This document shows, piece after piece, positions 55,753 to 64,000 of a stretch of DNA of 64,000 nucleotides. The DNA is taken from positions 1 through 64,000 of the forward strand of contig NZ_SMFL01000001.1 of NCBI RefSeq assembly GCF_004349265.1, read 5' to 3'. The stretch comes from Dyadobacter psychrotolerans. Its GTDB lineage: Bacteria > Bacteroidota > Bacteroidia > Cytophagales > Spirosomataceae. The notes beneath the pieces were generated by a model. That model searched no databases, was not told the DNA's origin, and saw only the letters and a program-made list of their open reading frames with translations. The position numbers and the translations under genes are program-made. Each line of letters starts with the position of its first letter. Within the stretch, counting starts at the first letter, position 1.

Positions 55753-58700
55753 ATGTTCAAAACTTTCATAGAGCGACCCGTGCTTTCACTGGTCATATCA
55801 CTCTTTATAACCCTAATGGGAATCCTGGCGTTTTTTAACCTGCCGGTTTCCCAGTTCCCTGATATTGTTCCCCCTTCTGTTGTAGTTACCGCGACATATA
55901 CCGGTGCCAACTCAGAGGTTTGCGTAAATGCAGTTGCTGTACCATTGGAACGAGCCATCAATGGGGTTCCCGGGATGACTTATATGAGCACGATCTCAGG
56001 CAACGACGGTGTAACGACGATCACCATTTCATTCAATGTCGGCGTAGATCCTGATTTGGCTGCGGTAAACGTCCAAAACCGTGTTCAAACGGTCATCGAT
56101 GAACTTCCAGAAGAAGTAATCAAGGCAGGTGTAACAACCGAAAAGGAGGTAAACAGCATGCTGATGTATCTTGACATTATGAGTACTGACACATCGGTTG
56201 CAGAAGATTTCGTTTACAACTTTGCTGACATCAATATCCTTAAAGAACTGAAAAGAATTGATGGTGTCGGAAGAGCCCAGATCATGGGAAGTAAAGATTA
56301 TTCGATGAGGGTGTGGCTTAAACCAGACCGGATGAACAGTTACCGCGTATCAGCGGACGAAGTGGTAACTGCAATACGTGACCAGAATGTGGTTGCAGCG
56401 CCAGGTAAAACTGGTATCAGCTCGGGGCAGAAGGTCCAGGCTTTACAATATGTATTGAAATATACCGGAAAACTGTTCGAACCTGCTCAATATGAAAACA
56501 TTGTAATTCGTGCTAATGCGGACGGTTCGATGCTCAAATTGAAGGATGTGGCCGACGTAGAATTTGGTACGCTCGATTATGATGTGGCGTCGAAATCCAA
56601 TGGAAAACCTTCCGCTTCCATTATGATCAAGCAGCGACCTGGTTCCAACGCCCAGGAAGTTATTGAAAATATCAAGGCAAAAGTCGAAGAACTAAAAGGT
56701 ACTACTTTTCCTCCCGGGATGGATTATTCGGTTTCCTATGACGTTTCCAGATTTCTTGACGCTTCAATTCATGAAGTAGTGCGCACTTTGATCGAAGCGT
56801 TTATCCTGGTAATTATCATTGTTTACCTGTTCTTACAGGATTTCCGTTCCACTCTGATTCCCGCCCTTGCAGTACCTGTGGCTTTGATCGGTACGTTTGC
56901 TTTCATGCAGATGTTTGGATTCTCAATCAATCTCTTGACCCTGTTTGCATTGGTATTGGCCATAGGAATCGTGGTCGATAATGCGATAGTCGTCGTCGAG
57001 GCAGTTCATGCAAAAATGGCCGAAAAACATCTTGATGCCAGAGAAGCTACAATTGAATCGATGAAAGAAATGAGTGGTGCCATTATCGCCATCACACTGG
57101 TCATGTCTGCAGTATTTGTTCCGGTAGCTTTTATGTCGGGGCCGGTAGGTGTTTTTTATCGCCAGTTTTCGATCACACTCGCCATTTCAATTATGATATC
57201 AGGTATAAATGCGTTGACACTGACACCGGCACTGTGCGCGCTGATGTTAAAAAATACGCATGGCAAGCCTGTGAAAGAAAATCTTTTAAATAAGTTTTTC
57301 AGAAGTTTCAACAATGGCTACGACGCAGTTTCCGGCAAGTATCGTAAGCTCCTTTCTTTCATCATAAACAGGAAAGTGATTACCGTTGGTTTGCTGGTTG
57401 CATTTTGCGTCGGCACCTATGGCATCAACACCATTCTACCGACCGGTTTTATACCTACCGAAGACCAGGGTGTGATAAACGTCAATGTTACAACTCCCGT
57501 GGGAGCTACGGTGGAAAGAACAGAAGCTGTTCTGGATGAAGTTCAGAAAGTAGCGCAGAAACTTGAACAGGTAGAATCTGTTTCAACTTTATCCGGATAC
57601 AGCCTGATTACAGAATCTTCCGGGTCTTCTTATGGCATGGCAATGATCAATCTTAAACCATGGGATGACAGGAAGGCTTCTGTTCAGGAAGTTATTGCAG
57701 AAATGGAGCAAAAAACCAGGTATATTACCGATGCCACCATTCAGTTTTTTCCTCCTCCGACCGTGCCTGGCTTTGGTAATTCCAGCGGTTTTGAATTAAG
57801 GGTGCAGGATAAGACAGGAAGCGACGACCTGCAAAAAACGGCGAAGATTACCGATCAATTCGTTAAAGATCTCACAGCTGCGCCTGAAATTTCCGGTGCC
57901 TTCAGTAGTTTTGATGCAAGCTACCCGCAATACATGATCCATGTGGATGCAGATATTGCAGCAAAAAAAGGCGTATCTGTGGATATGGCCATGAGCACCC
58001 TTCAAACCATGATAGGTAGTTTTTATGCATCTAATTTCATAAGGTTTGGACAAATGTATAAAGTGATGGTACAGGCTGGTCCGAGCTTTCGCCAGAATCC
58101 CGAAGATGTCCTTAAACTTTATGCAAAAAACAATCGAGGGGAAATGGTTCCGTTCTCAACTTTTATCAGATTGGAAAGAGTTTACGGGCCAGAGCTTCTG
58201 ACACGTTACAATATGTTCACCTCAGCGATGATCAATGGCGATGCCGCTCCCGGATACAGCAGCGGTGATGCAATCAAAGCAGTGGAGCGTGTTGCAACGA
58301 CAAGTCTGCCAAAAGGCTTTACATACGACTGGTCAGGCATGACCCGTGAGGAGATATTATCCGGCAACCAGGCGATATACATATTTGCCCTTTGCTTGCT
58401 TTTTGTATACCTGCTTCTGGCAGCGCAGTATGAAAGCTTTCTGCTGCCTCTTCCGGTATTACTTTCACTGCCAACCGGGATTTTCGGTTCCTTCCTAGCT
58501 TTGAAACTTCTGGGCCTGGAAAACAATATTTATGCACAGGTATCACTGGTTATGCTGATCGGATTATTAGGTAAAAATGCAATCCTGATTGTCGAATACG
58601 CAATCATCAGACAAAAAGAAGGACGCTCCGTTATTGAAGCCGCATTGGAAGGTGCAACCGAAAGACTTCGCCCAATCCTGATGACCTCACTTGCATTTAT

Positions 58701-58908
58701 TGCTGGGCTCATCCCACTTGTGACTGCATCAGGTGCCGGGGCAATTGGTAACCGGTCCATCGGGACTGCAGCTGCGGGTGGGATGTTAATTGGTACAGTA
58801 TTCGGGGTCATCATTATTCCGGGATTATATGTACTGTTTGCTAGCATACAAACCAAAAGACCAATCTCCGAACCTTTAACGGAAGAGGAAGAAGTAATTC
58901 TAAACTAA
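55753..58908 (+). CDS. RND multidrug-type efflux transporter (HAE1 family)
   Basis: 1051 residues, the normal length. It starts with MFKTFIERPVLSLVISLFITLMGILAFFNLPVSQFPDIVPPSVVV, typical of AcrB/MexB N-termini. In helix 4 the motif reads LAIGIVVDNAIVVVEAVHAKM, where AcrB has two aspartates (D407-D408); here the second position is Asn, as in many Bacteroidota HAE1 pumps, leaving one acidic residue for proton coupling. Other signatures, FIPTEDQGVINVNVTTPVGAT and LLGKNAILIVEYA-type repeats in the C-terminal half, are intact. It exports drugs or other amphiphiles from the periplasm across the outer membrane. Confidence 0.95.
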   Translation: MFKTFIERPVLSLVISLFITLMGILAFFNLPVSQFPDIVPPSVVVTATYTGANSEVCVNAVAVPLERAINGVPGMTYMSTISGNDGVTTITISFNVGVDPDLAAVNVQNRVQTVIDELPEEVIKAGVTTEKEVNSMLMYLDIMSTDTSVAEDFVYNFADINILKELKRIDGVGRAQIMGSKDYSMRVWLKPDRMNSYRVSADEVVTAIRDQNVVAAPGKTGISSGQKVQALQYVLKYTGKLFEPAQYENIVIRANADGSMLKLKDVADVEFGTLDYDVASKSNGKPSASIMIKQRPGSNAQEVIENIKAKVEELKGTTFPPGMDYSVSYDVSRFLDASIHEVVRTLIEAFILVIIIVYLFLQDFRSTLIPALAVPVALIGTFAFMQMFGFSINLLTLFALVLAIGIVVDNAIVVVEAVHAKMAEKHLDAREATIESMKEMSGAIIAITLVMSAVFVPVAFMSGPVGVFYRQFSITLAISIMISGINALTLTPALCALMLKNTHGKPVKENLLNKFFRSFNNGYDAVSGKYRKLLSFIINRKVITVGLLVAFCVGTYGINTILPTGFIPTEDQGVINVNVTTPVGATVERTEAVLDEVQKVAQKLEQVESVSTLSGYSLITESSGSSYGMAMINLKPWDDRKASVQEVIAEMEQKTRYITDATIQFFPPPTVPGFGNSSGFELRVQDKTGSDDLQKTAKITDQFVKDLTAAPEISGAFSSFDASYPQYMIHVDADIAAKKGVSVDMAMSTLQTMIGSFYASNFIRFGQMYKVMVQAGPSFRQNPEDVLKLYAKNNRGEMVPFSTFIRLERVYGPELLTRYNMFTSAMINGDAAPGYSSGDAIKAVERVATTSLPKGFTYDWSGMTREEILSGNQAIYIFALCLLFVYLLLAAQYESFLLPLPVLLSLPTGIFGSFLALKLLGLENNIYAQVSLVMLIGLLGKNAILIVEYAIIRQKEGRSVIEAALEGATERLRPILMTSLAFIAGLIPLVTASGAGAIGNRSIGTAAAGGMLIGTVFGVIIIPGLYVLFASIQTKRPISEPLTEEEEVILN

Positions 58909-58924
58909 TCGACTCATTTCTGGA

Positions 58925-58953
58925 AGCAGCCGGAGCATTGTGCAACGGCTGCT
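58925..58953 (+). terminator. Hairpin between the pump and outer-membrane-factor genes (weak terminator or attenuator)
   Basis: Arms AGCAGCCG (58925-58932) and CGGCTGCT (58946-58953) are exact complements with a 13-nt loop, followed by TTATTTAAA. The U-run is poor, so partial termination or a 3' end stabiliser that lowers expression of the outer-membrane factor is more likely than full termination. Confidence 0.5.
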
Positions 58954-58972
58954 TTATTTAAAATCTCAATGA

Positions 58973-60424
58973 ATGACAGCTTTGCATACATATAAGAATC
59001 TGGCGATAATAGCGCTGCTTACACTTACCTGGGGTTGTAAGCTTACCCAGCCCATCGAACATAATTCAGGAATCAGTACTCCGCAATCCTTTTCGGGGCA
59101 GATTGATTCAACCGGGATCGGAAGCTTGAACTGGAAGACTGTATTCCCGGATAACAGACTAAGTGCGTTAATTGATACTGCTTTGCTAAACAACCCTGAT
59201 TTGAAAATAGCTGTCCAGCGAATTGAAATGGCCAGGTCAGGCATTATGCAGGCGCAGGGAGCATTATTGCCAAGTGTTACGGGGGAGGTTTCTGGTGGTG
59301 GACGAAAATTTGGCAATTATACCATGGATGGTGTGGGAAACTATGATACCAATTTCTCGGAAAACATCAACAACGACCGCAGAATCCCCGGCCCGTTTCT
59401 TCCTGATTATTTTGTAGGTGTAAGAAGCGCATGGGAGCTTGACATTTGGGGAAAATTAAAAACGCGCAGAAAAGCTGCTTACAACCGTTTATTGGCAACC
59501 GAAAAGGCAAGGCACGTCATTATTACAGGACTCATTGCCCAGGTTGCAAGCAAATACTTCACGCTGGTCGCACTTGATAATGAACTTGATATCATCCGAA
59601 AAAATATTTTATTGCAGGAAAGTGCGGTGGAAACAGTTAAGATTCAAAAGGAAGGTGGCAGGGCAACTGAACTTGCAGTTAAGCAATTTACTGCTCAGAT
59701 GATCAACACCAAAAGTCTGGAGGTTGAAACGCAGCAAAAAATCGTGGCCACTGAAAACGAATTGAATCTTCTGCTCGGTCGTTTTCCTGCTCCTATACTC
59801 AGGACCAACCTGAGTGAACAAACTTTTCCAGAACAGATTAAGAGTGGCATTCCAGCCAACATGCTTAGGAGAAGACCTGATATCCAACAGGCACAACTTG
59901 AAATGCAAGCCTACTACTCAGATCAGCAAGCTGCACAACTGGCCTTTTTGCCCTCACTAAATATCACAGCTTTGCTCGGATTTAATTCTTTTAAAAGTAG
60001 TCTGTTATTTTCTCCAGCGTCCATTGCTTATGGCGCTGCCGCCGGACTTGCTGCTCCAATCATCAACAGAAAGGGATTGAAGGCAAACCAAAAAAGAAGT
60101 GAAGCTGAAAGTAAAGCAGCACTTTACAAATACGACAAAGCAATTTTTACTGGTTTTCAGGAAGTAAGTACCGGCCTTAAAAGACTGGAAAACACTAAGA
60201 AAATACTGAGTCTGAAAACCCAGGAAGTTGAAGTGCTGCAAGAAGGCGTTGCCATTTCCAAGGATTTGTTCCTGTCCGGTTACGCCTCCTACCTGGAAGT
60301 AATTATAGCGCAACGAAATGTTCTGGATGCGGAATTGACATTAACCGATATAAAAAGGACACAGTTTATAGCTTTGACGGACCTATACAGGGCATTGGGA
60401 GGTGGCTGGGAACAGGATAAATAG
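58973..60424 (+). CDS. TolC/NodT-family outer-membrane factor lipoprotein
   Basis: 483 residues. A lipoprotein signal ends at C22 (ALLTLTWGC), as usual for the NodT/OprM subfamily. Two duplicated OEP halves are visible: LLNNPDLKIAVQRIEMARSGIMQAQGALLPSVTG (about 70-105) and NMLRRRPDIQQAQLEMQAYYSDQQAAQLAFLPSLNITALLGF (about 299-340); the ending SGYASYLEVIIAQRNVLDAELTLTDIKRTQFIALTDLYRALGGGW is classical. It forms the trimeric outer-membrane duct of the RND system. It is 64 nt downstream of the pump with the hairpin between. Confidence 0.94.
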   Translation: MTALHTYKNLAIIALLTLTWGCKLTQPIEHNSGISTPQSFSGQIDSTGIGSLNWKTVFPDNRLSALIDTALLNNPDLKIAVQRIEMARSGIMQAQGALLPSVTGEVSGGGRKFGNYTMDGVGNYDTNFSENINNDRRIPGPFLPDYFVGVRSAWELDIWGKLKTRRKAAYNRLLATEKARHVIITGLIAQVASKYFTLVALDNELDIIRKNILLQESAVETVKIQKEGGRATELAVKQFTAQMINTKSLEVETQQKIVATENELNLLLGRFPAPILRTNLSEQTFPEQIKSGIPANMLRRRPDIQQAQLEMQAYYSDQQAAQLAFLPSLNITALLGFNSFKSSLLFSPASIAYGAAAGLAAPIINRKGLKANQKRSEAESKAALYKYDKAIFTGFQEVSTGLKRLENTKKILSLKTQEVEVLQEGVAISKDLFLSGYASYLEVIIAQRNVLDAELTLTDIKRTQFIALTDLYRALGGGWEQDK

Positions 60425-60465
60425 GCTGTTTGATTGCAGTAATTATCCTTAAAACACAAAAAATC

Positions 60466-62703
60466 ATGATTGAAGAACATACAAAGAATAGTAAAAGAAG
60501 ATTAATCATCGTCGCCTATCGATTACCATTTAAGATTGTCAATGAAAATGGACAATCTGAATTAAGGCAAAATTCCGGAGGTTTGGTGTCAGCAGTACTT
60601 TCACTGGTCGGCAAGCAAAAAGAATCATTCTTTGACGAAGATGAAAAAATCCAGTGGATCGGATTTTCTGATAATTCAAGGGAAGAACTGGAAGGACAAA
60701 GCCTGGCAAATGAGTCTTTCCAGGCTCACCCCGTCTTTATACCTGATGAAATTAATGAGAACTATTATGAAGGCTTTTGCAATAACCTGATTTGGCCACT
60801 CTGTCATTATTTCCCGTCCCTTGCCCGGTTTGACGACGCCTACTATTATGCATACGAAACGGCAAACAGGATTTTCTTTGACAAACTCGCTCAGGTAATC
60901 CGTCCGGGAGACGTGGTTTGGGTACAGGATTATCAACTTATGCTATTGCCTGAAATGATCAGGGCCAAATATCCGGATAATCAGATCGGATTCTTTTTTC
61001 ATATACCATTTCCTTCTTATGAGCTGTTTAGGCTTTTGCCCGTAAAATGGCGCAAAGCACTAATAGATGGAATTTTGGGCGCCGATGTGGTCGGATTCCA
61101 TACCAACGATTATGTCGAGTACTTCCTTAAAGCAGCCAAACTGGTGTCCGGCTTTGGAAACAGACTCCATTATATTAATATGGGCAGCAGAATTATTAAA
61201 GTAGATTCCTTCCCAATAAGTATCGACTTTGAAAAGTTTAATTCTGCTTTTGATCATCCTGGCGTTGCTCAGGCCCGTATTAATGCCCGAAATTCCCTTG
61301 CTGAGAAAATTATATTTTCCGTAGACCGGCTTGATTATTCCAAAGGCATACGACACAGGTTATCCGGGTTCACGCGCTTCCTTGATCAGCATCAGGAGTG
61401 GCATGGCAGGGTGTCTCTGGTGATGGTTGTAGTTCCTTCCCGCGACATGATTGAACAATACCAAAACATGAAAATGGAAATCGATCAAACCGTCGGCTGG
61501 ATCAATTCTTACTACGGCAACATCAGCTGGCAACCTGTTATATATCAGTACAGGTCCATGTCTTATACCGAACTGGTCGGTATGTATACCACGAGTGATG
61601 TTGCCCTGATCACCCCTATCCGAGATGGCATGAATCTGGTAGCGAAAGAATATGTAGCAAGCCGGAAGGACTCGAATGGCGTGTTGATATTAAGTGAAAT
61701 GGCGGGGGCGGCAGCTGAGCTTGGCGAGGCTCTGATCATTAACCCATTGGATGTTCAGGACATTTCAGACGCAATCCTGACCGCTTTTCAAATGCCACAA
61801 GAAGAACAAATAAAGAGAATGAAAGCCATGCGTGAGCGTATTAAAGCGTACGACGTTTTTGCATGGACAAACGACTTTTTTACACAAATGAATATGCTAG
61901 AATTAGAACACGAAAGATTAAAACAGGTTTTTTTAACAACCAAGGGCATAGATGCGGTAAGAGTCGCTTATGAAAAAAGCAACAAGAGGATCTTGTTTTT
62001 CGACTATGACGGAACGCTGGCACCCATTGTTCCGGATCCGGCCAAAGCTATACTTTCACATGAGGTTAAAAACCTTGTCCTTGATATAGCCAAGCATAAC
62101 ACTGTTGTCATCATAAGTGGACGGGACCGCCAATTTCTCGAAAAAAATTTCGGGGACCTTCCCGTTCACATCATTGCCGAACACGGCGCTTTGATTAAAA
62201 CAAAGGGAGAAGAAAACTGGACGCTCAATGAAAATTATGAAGAAAACTGGAAGGAAACGATCAAACCTATTCTTGAACTTTATGCCAAACGCTGTCCGGG
62301 CGCTTTTGTGGAAGAGAAGGAAACCTCTCTTGCCTGGCACTACCGTGTTGCTGATGACGCAGATTATGCAGATCGCAGGGCTCGAGAATTACTGTGGCAA
62401 CTTAAGAACTATATTCAACCAGAACTTAATCTACAGGTAATTGACGGAAACAAAGTTGTAGAAGTAAAGAAAACAGCCTTTAATAAAGGAACGGCAGCAA
62501 AGAGCTTCGTTGATAGCGGTGATTATGATTTTATACTGGCCATGGGAGACGACACCACGGATGAAGATATGTTCGAGGCTCTTCCTGACACTTCTTTTAC
62601 CATCAAGATCGGGGAAGATCTTTCTGCTGCACGAAATCATATCAAAAACCAGAGCGAGGTTTTTCATTTCCTTAATTTCATTAAATCTTCCTTTATAGAA
62701 TAA
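60466..62703 (+). CDS. Bifunctional trehalose-6-phosphate synthase/phosphatase
   Basis: 745 residues from the ATG at 60466 (MIEEHTKNSKRRLIIV); an upstream in-frame TTG is not likely to be used. The N-terminal glycosyltransferase-20 domain (about 15-480) has RQNSGGLVSAVLSLV, WVQDYQLMLLPEMIR, GFFFHIPFPSYELFRLLP, FSVDRLDYSKGIRHRL and TPIRDGMNLVAKEYVA. The C-terminal HAD phosphatase domain starts at about 505 with the nucleophile D513 and acid/base D515 (FFDYDGTLAP) and ends with MGDDTTDEDMFEAL. Both activities look intact. It makes trehalose, an osmoprotectant, from UDP-glucose and glucose-6-phosphate. It begins 42 nt after the outer-membrane-factor gene. Confidence 0.95.
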   Translation: MIEEHTKNSKRRLIIVAYRLPFKIVNENGQSELRQNSGGLVSAVLSLVGKQKESFFDEDEKIQWIGFSDNSREELEGQSLANESFQAHPVFIPDEINENYYEGFCNNLIWPLCHYFPSLARFDDAYYYAYETANRIFFDKLAQVIRPGDVVWVQDYQLMLLPEMIRAKYPDNQIGFFFHIPFPSYELFRLLPVKWRKALIDGILGADVVGFHTNDYVEYFLKAAKLVSGFGNRLHYINMGSRIIKVDSFPISIDFEKFNSAFDHPGVAQARINARNSLAEKIIFSVDRLDYSKGIRHRLSGFTRFLDQHQEWHGRVSLVMVVVPSRDMIEQYQNMKMEIDQTVGWINSYYGNISWQPVIYQYRSMSYTELVGMYTTSDVALITPIRDGMNLVAKEYVASRKDSNGVLILSEMAGAAAELGEALIINPLDVQDISDAILTAFQMPQEEQIKRMKAMRERIKAYDVFAWTNDFFTQMNMLELEHERLKQVFLTTKGIDAVRVAYEKSNKRILFFDYDGTLAPIVPDPAKAILSHEVKNLVLDIAKHNTVVIISGRDRQFLEKNFGDLPVHIIAEHGALIKTKGEENWTLNENYEENWKETIKPILELYAKRCPGAFVEEKETSLAWHYRVADDADYADRRARELLWQLKNYIQPELNLQVIDGNKVVEVKKTAFNKGTAAKSFVDSGDYDFILAMGDDTTDEDMFEALPDTSFTIKIGEDLSAARNHIKNQSEVFHFLNFIKSSFIE

Positions 62704-62751
62704 TCTTTGAAAATTGTATATGTTGATTTCAATAATAGTTAGTGTGCGAGA

Positions 62752-62759
62752 TACTTTTG
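62752..62759 (+). promoter_or_regulatory. Candidate -7 element (TACTTTTG) of the APC permease gene
   Basis: TACTTTTG fits TAnnTTTG and ends 39 nt before the start codon. A TTG at 62723-62725 lies 26 nt upstream, slightly too far for the usual -33 element. Confidence 0.35.
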
Positions 62760-62798
62760 GCATAGCTTTGACATTAAGTTAAAGCAAGAGCAAATTTT

Positions 62799-64000
62799 AT
62801 GAATCATCACAAAAAACTAAATGAACTGGCAGCAACGGCGATTTGTGGAAACGACATCACTTCCTCTTGCTTGTACGTTTCCTCACTCACCATCATCTAT
62901 GCGGGGCAACACGCATGGCTGGCATTACTGATCGTTGCAATTGTCCTTTTTTTATTCAGGAAAATTTATGGAGAAGTCGTTGGTGCATTGCCCTTAAATG
63001 GCGGAGCTTATAACGTGCTTTTAAATACCACCAGCAAAAGTAACGCGTCCATCGCTGCCTGTCTGACCATCCTATCTTACATGGCGACTGCCGTCATTTC
63101 TGCCAGCGAGGCGATGCACTATCTGCATGGCATACTACCTTCCCTGCCGGTAATGCTGGCAACGGGAGCGCTTATAACCGCCTTTCTTTTTCTGGTCATG
63201 TCGGGTATCAGTGAGTCTTCCATTGTAGCAATTGTTATTTTCATACTGCATATTGTTGCCATGTTCACACTTATCATCAGTGCAATCTGGTACGTAAATG
63301 TTAATGGCCTGGATGTTGCTAAAATGAATTTTGAAATGCCTGCTCATGGAAGTTTCGGGACCGCCCTATTTTTAGGTTTCAGCACGGCGATGCTGGGCAT
63401 ATCAGGCTTTGAAAGTTCGGCCAATTTCGTCGAAGAACAGCACCATGGTGTTTTCAGAAAAACGCTTCGGAATATGTGGGTTGCCGTTTCCATTATCAAT
63501 CCTTTGATGGCCCTGGCGGCTGTGTCTGTACTCCCTCTGCCAGAAGTTGCTGTAAATCAAGAGGCCTTGCTATCACACCTTGGCAACATTACTGCCGGAC
63601 CATGGCTAAGAACATTCATTTCGGTCGACGCTGTTCTTGTTCTGAGCGGGGCACTACTAACCTCCTATGTCGGCGTAAATGGATTGATCAAACGTATGAC
63701 TCTTGACAGGATTCTGCCTCAGTTTCTTTTAAAGGAAAACTCTAAGGGCAGCTCGCCCAGGATATTGATTCTCTTTTACCTGCTTTGTCTTTCCGTCCTT
63801 TTTATCACGAACGGGCAGCTCGGTCCGTTAGCTGGTGTTTATACCATATCGTTTCTGCTCGTCATGATTTATTTCGGTTTCGGAAACTTCCTGTTGAAAA
63901 TAAAAAGAAGCAGACTGCCGCGACCGGAGCGCGCATCGATTCTTACGGTTGTTTTGGCTGTCGCTGCGGTTATGGTAGCACTTTATGGTAACATAAAAAT
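62799..64000 (+). CDS. APC-family permease, 3' end outside window
   Basis: The frame starts at ATG 62799 and runs open to the window edge, giving 400 residues of a transporter with about ten or more visible hydrophobic helices. The N-terminus (LNELAATAICGNDITSSCLYVSSLTIIYAG) and the GALPLNGGAYNVLLNTTSKSNASIAACLTILSYMATAVISASEAM stretch match amino-acid/polyamine/organocation permeases. GFSTAMLGISGFESSANFVEE is also a family signature (a substrate-binding break in helix 6-type). The substrate is unknown. It lies 95 nt after the trehalose gene, with its own candidate promoter. Confidence 0.88.
   Translation, partial: MNHHKKLNELAATAICGNDITSSCLYVSSLTIIYAGQHAWLALLIVAIVLFLFRKIYGEVVGALPLNGGAYNVLLNTTSKSNASIAACLTILSYMATAVISASEAMHYLHGILPSLPVMLATGALITAFLFLVMSGISESSIVAIVIFILHIVAMFTLIISAIWYVNVNGLDVAKMNFEMPAHGSFGTALFLGFSTAMLGISGFESSANFVEEQHHGVFRKTLRNMWVAVSIINPLMALAAVSVLPLPEVAVNQEALLSHLGNITAGPWLRTFISVDAVLVLSGALLTSYVGVNGLIKRMTLDRILPQFLLKENSKGSSPRILILFYLLCLSVLFITNGQLGPLAGVYTISFLLVMIYFGFGNFLLKIKRSRLPRPERASILTVVLAVAAVMVALYGNIK

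Overview
This window looks like chromosomal DNA of a Bacteroidota bacterium, most likely a Cytophagales member related to Dyadobacter/Spirosoma. That placement is inferred from protein character: SusC/FhuA-like TonB receptors with carboxypeptidase-like regulatory domains, an OMP_b-brl_3 receptor, a LytS/LytTR pair with a 7TM-DISM sensor, very weak Shine-Dalgarno sequences and a few TAnnTTTG-like promoter elements. No rRNA, intact tRNA, CRISPR array or prophage was seen.

Layout. 1-300: the end of an IS21-type element (istB C-terminus and a 24-bp tandem repeat end). 0.6-5.7 kb: DinB-like protein, a proline-rich mini-protein translationally overlapping two tandem UspA proteins and a flavodoxin, a BON protein, and a heavily frameshifted APH-type kinase relic. 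5.9-12.3 kb: PAS histidine kinase, then a tight five-gene operon (DUF6544 protein, HlyD-type adaptor, FtsX/MacB-type permease, ABC ATPase, NAD(P)H oxidoreductase), then Hsp20. 12.3-18.5 kb: response regulator with a decayed PAS kinase partner, DUF1801 protein, small membrane protein plus P-type cation ATPase, decayed aldo/keto reductase. 18.5-24.9 kb: two TonB-dependent receptors and a PepSY protein (iron/siderophore uptake). 25-30.5 kb: a gene graveyard with an internally deleted IorB-type molybdoenzyme gene, a tRNA-like fossil with an 18-bp hairpin, a decayed secreted protein, an IS66 remnant and a decayed response regulator, together with an intact membrane-protein/HTH pair and DUF202. 30.5-39 kb: envelope stress genes (HtrA, lipoproteins, PRC-barrel, DUF2254, DUF305, ClC channel). 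39-53.5 kb: AGCS symporter, lipoprotein and OmpA protein, LytS/LytTR two-component pair, CPA1 antiporter broken by one amber codon, MscS channel, DUF389, NhaA and an outer-membrane receptor. 54-64 kb: a complete RND efflux operon, a trehalose-6-phosphate synthase/phosphatase fusion and the 5' two-thirds or so of an APC permease cut by the window end.

Taken together the region is rich in general-stress and ion/osmotic homeostasis functions (Usp, Hsp20, BON, HtrA, PRC-barrel, DUF2254, DUF305, ClC, NhaA, CPA1, MscS, DUF389, trehalose synthesis) interspersed with at least ten decayed genes and IS remnants, so it reads as an accessory stress region that has been repeatedly remodelled. The items with most novelty are the proline-rich mini-protein coupled to UspA, the RskA-like lipoprotein with a decayed divergent paralogue, the DUF6544-headed ABC/oxidoreductase operon, and the single-codon lesion in the antiporter.
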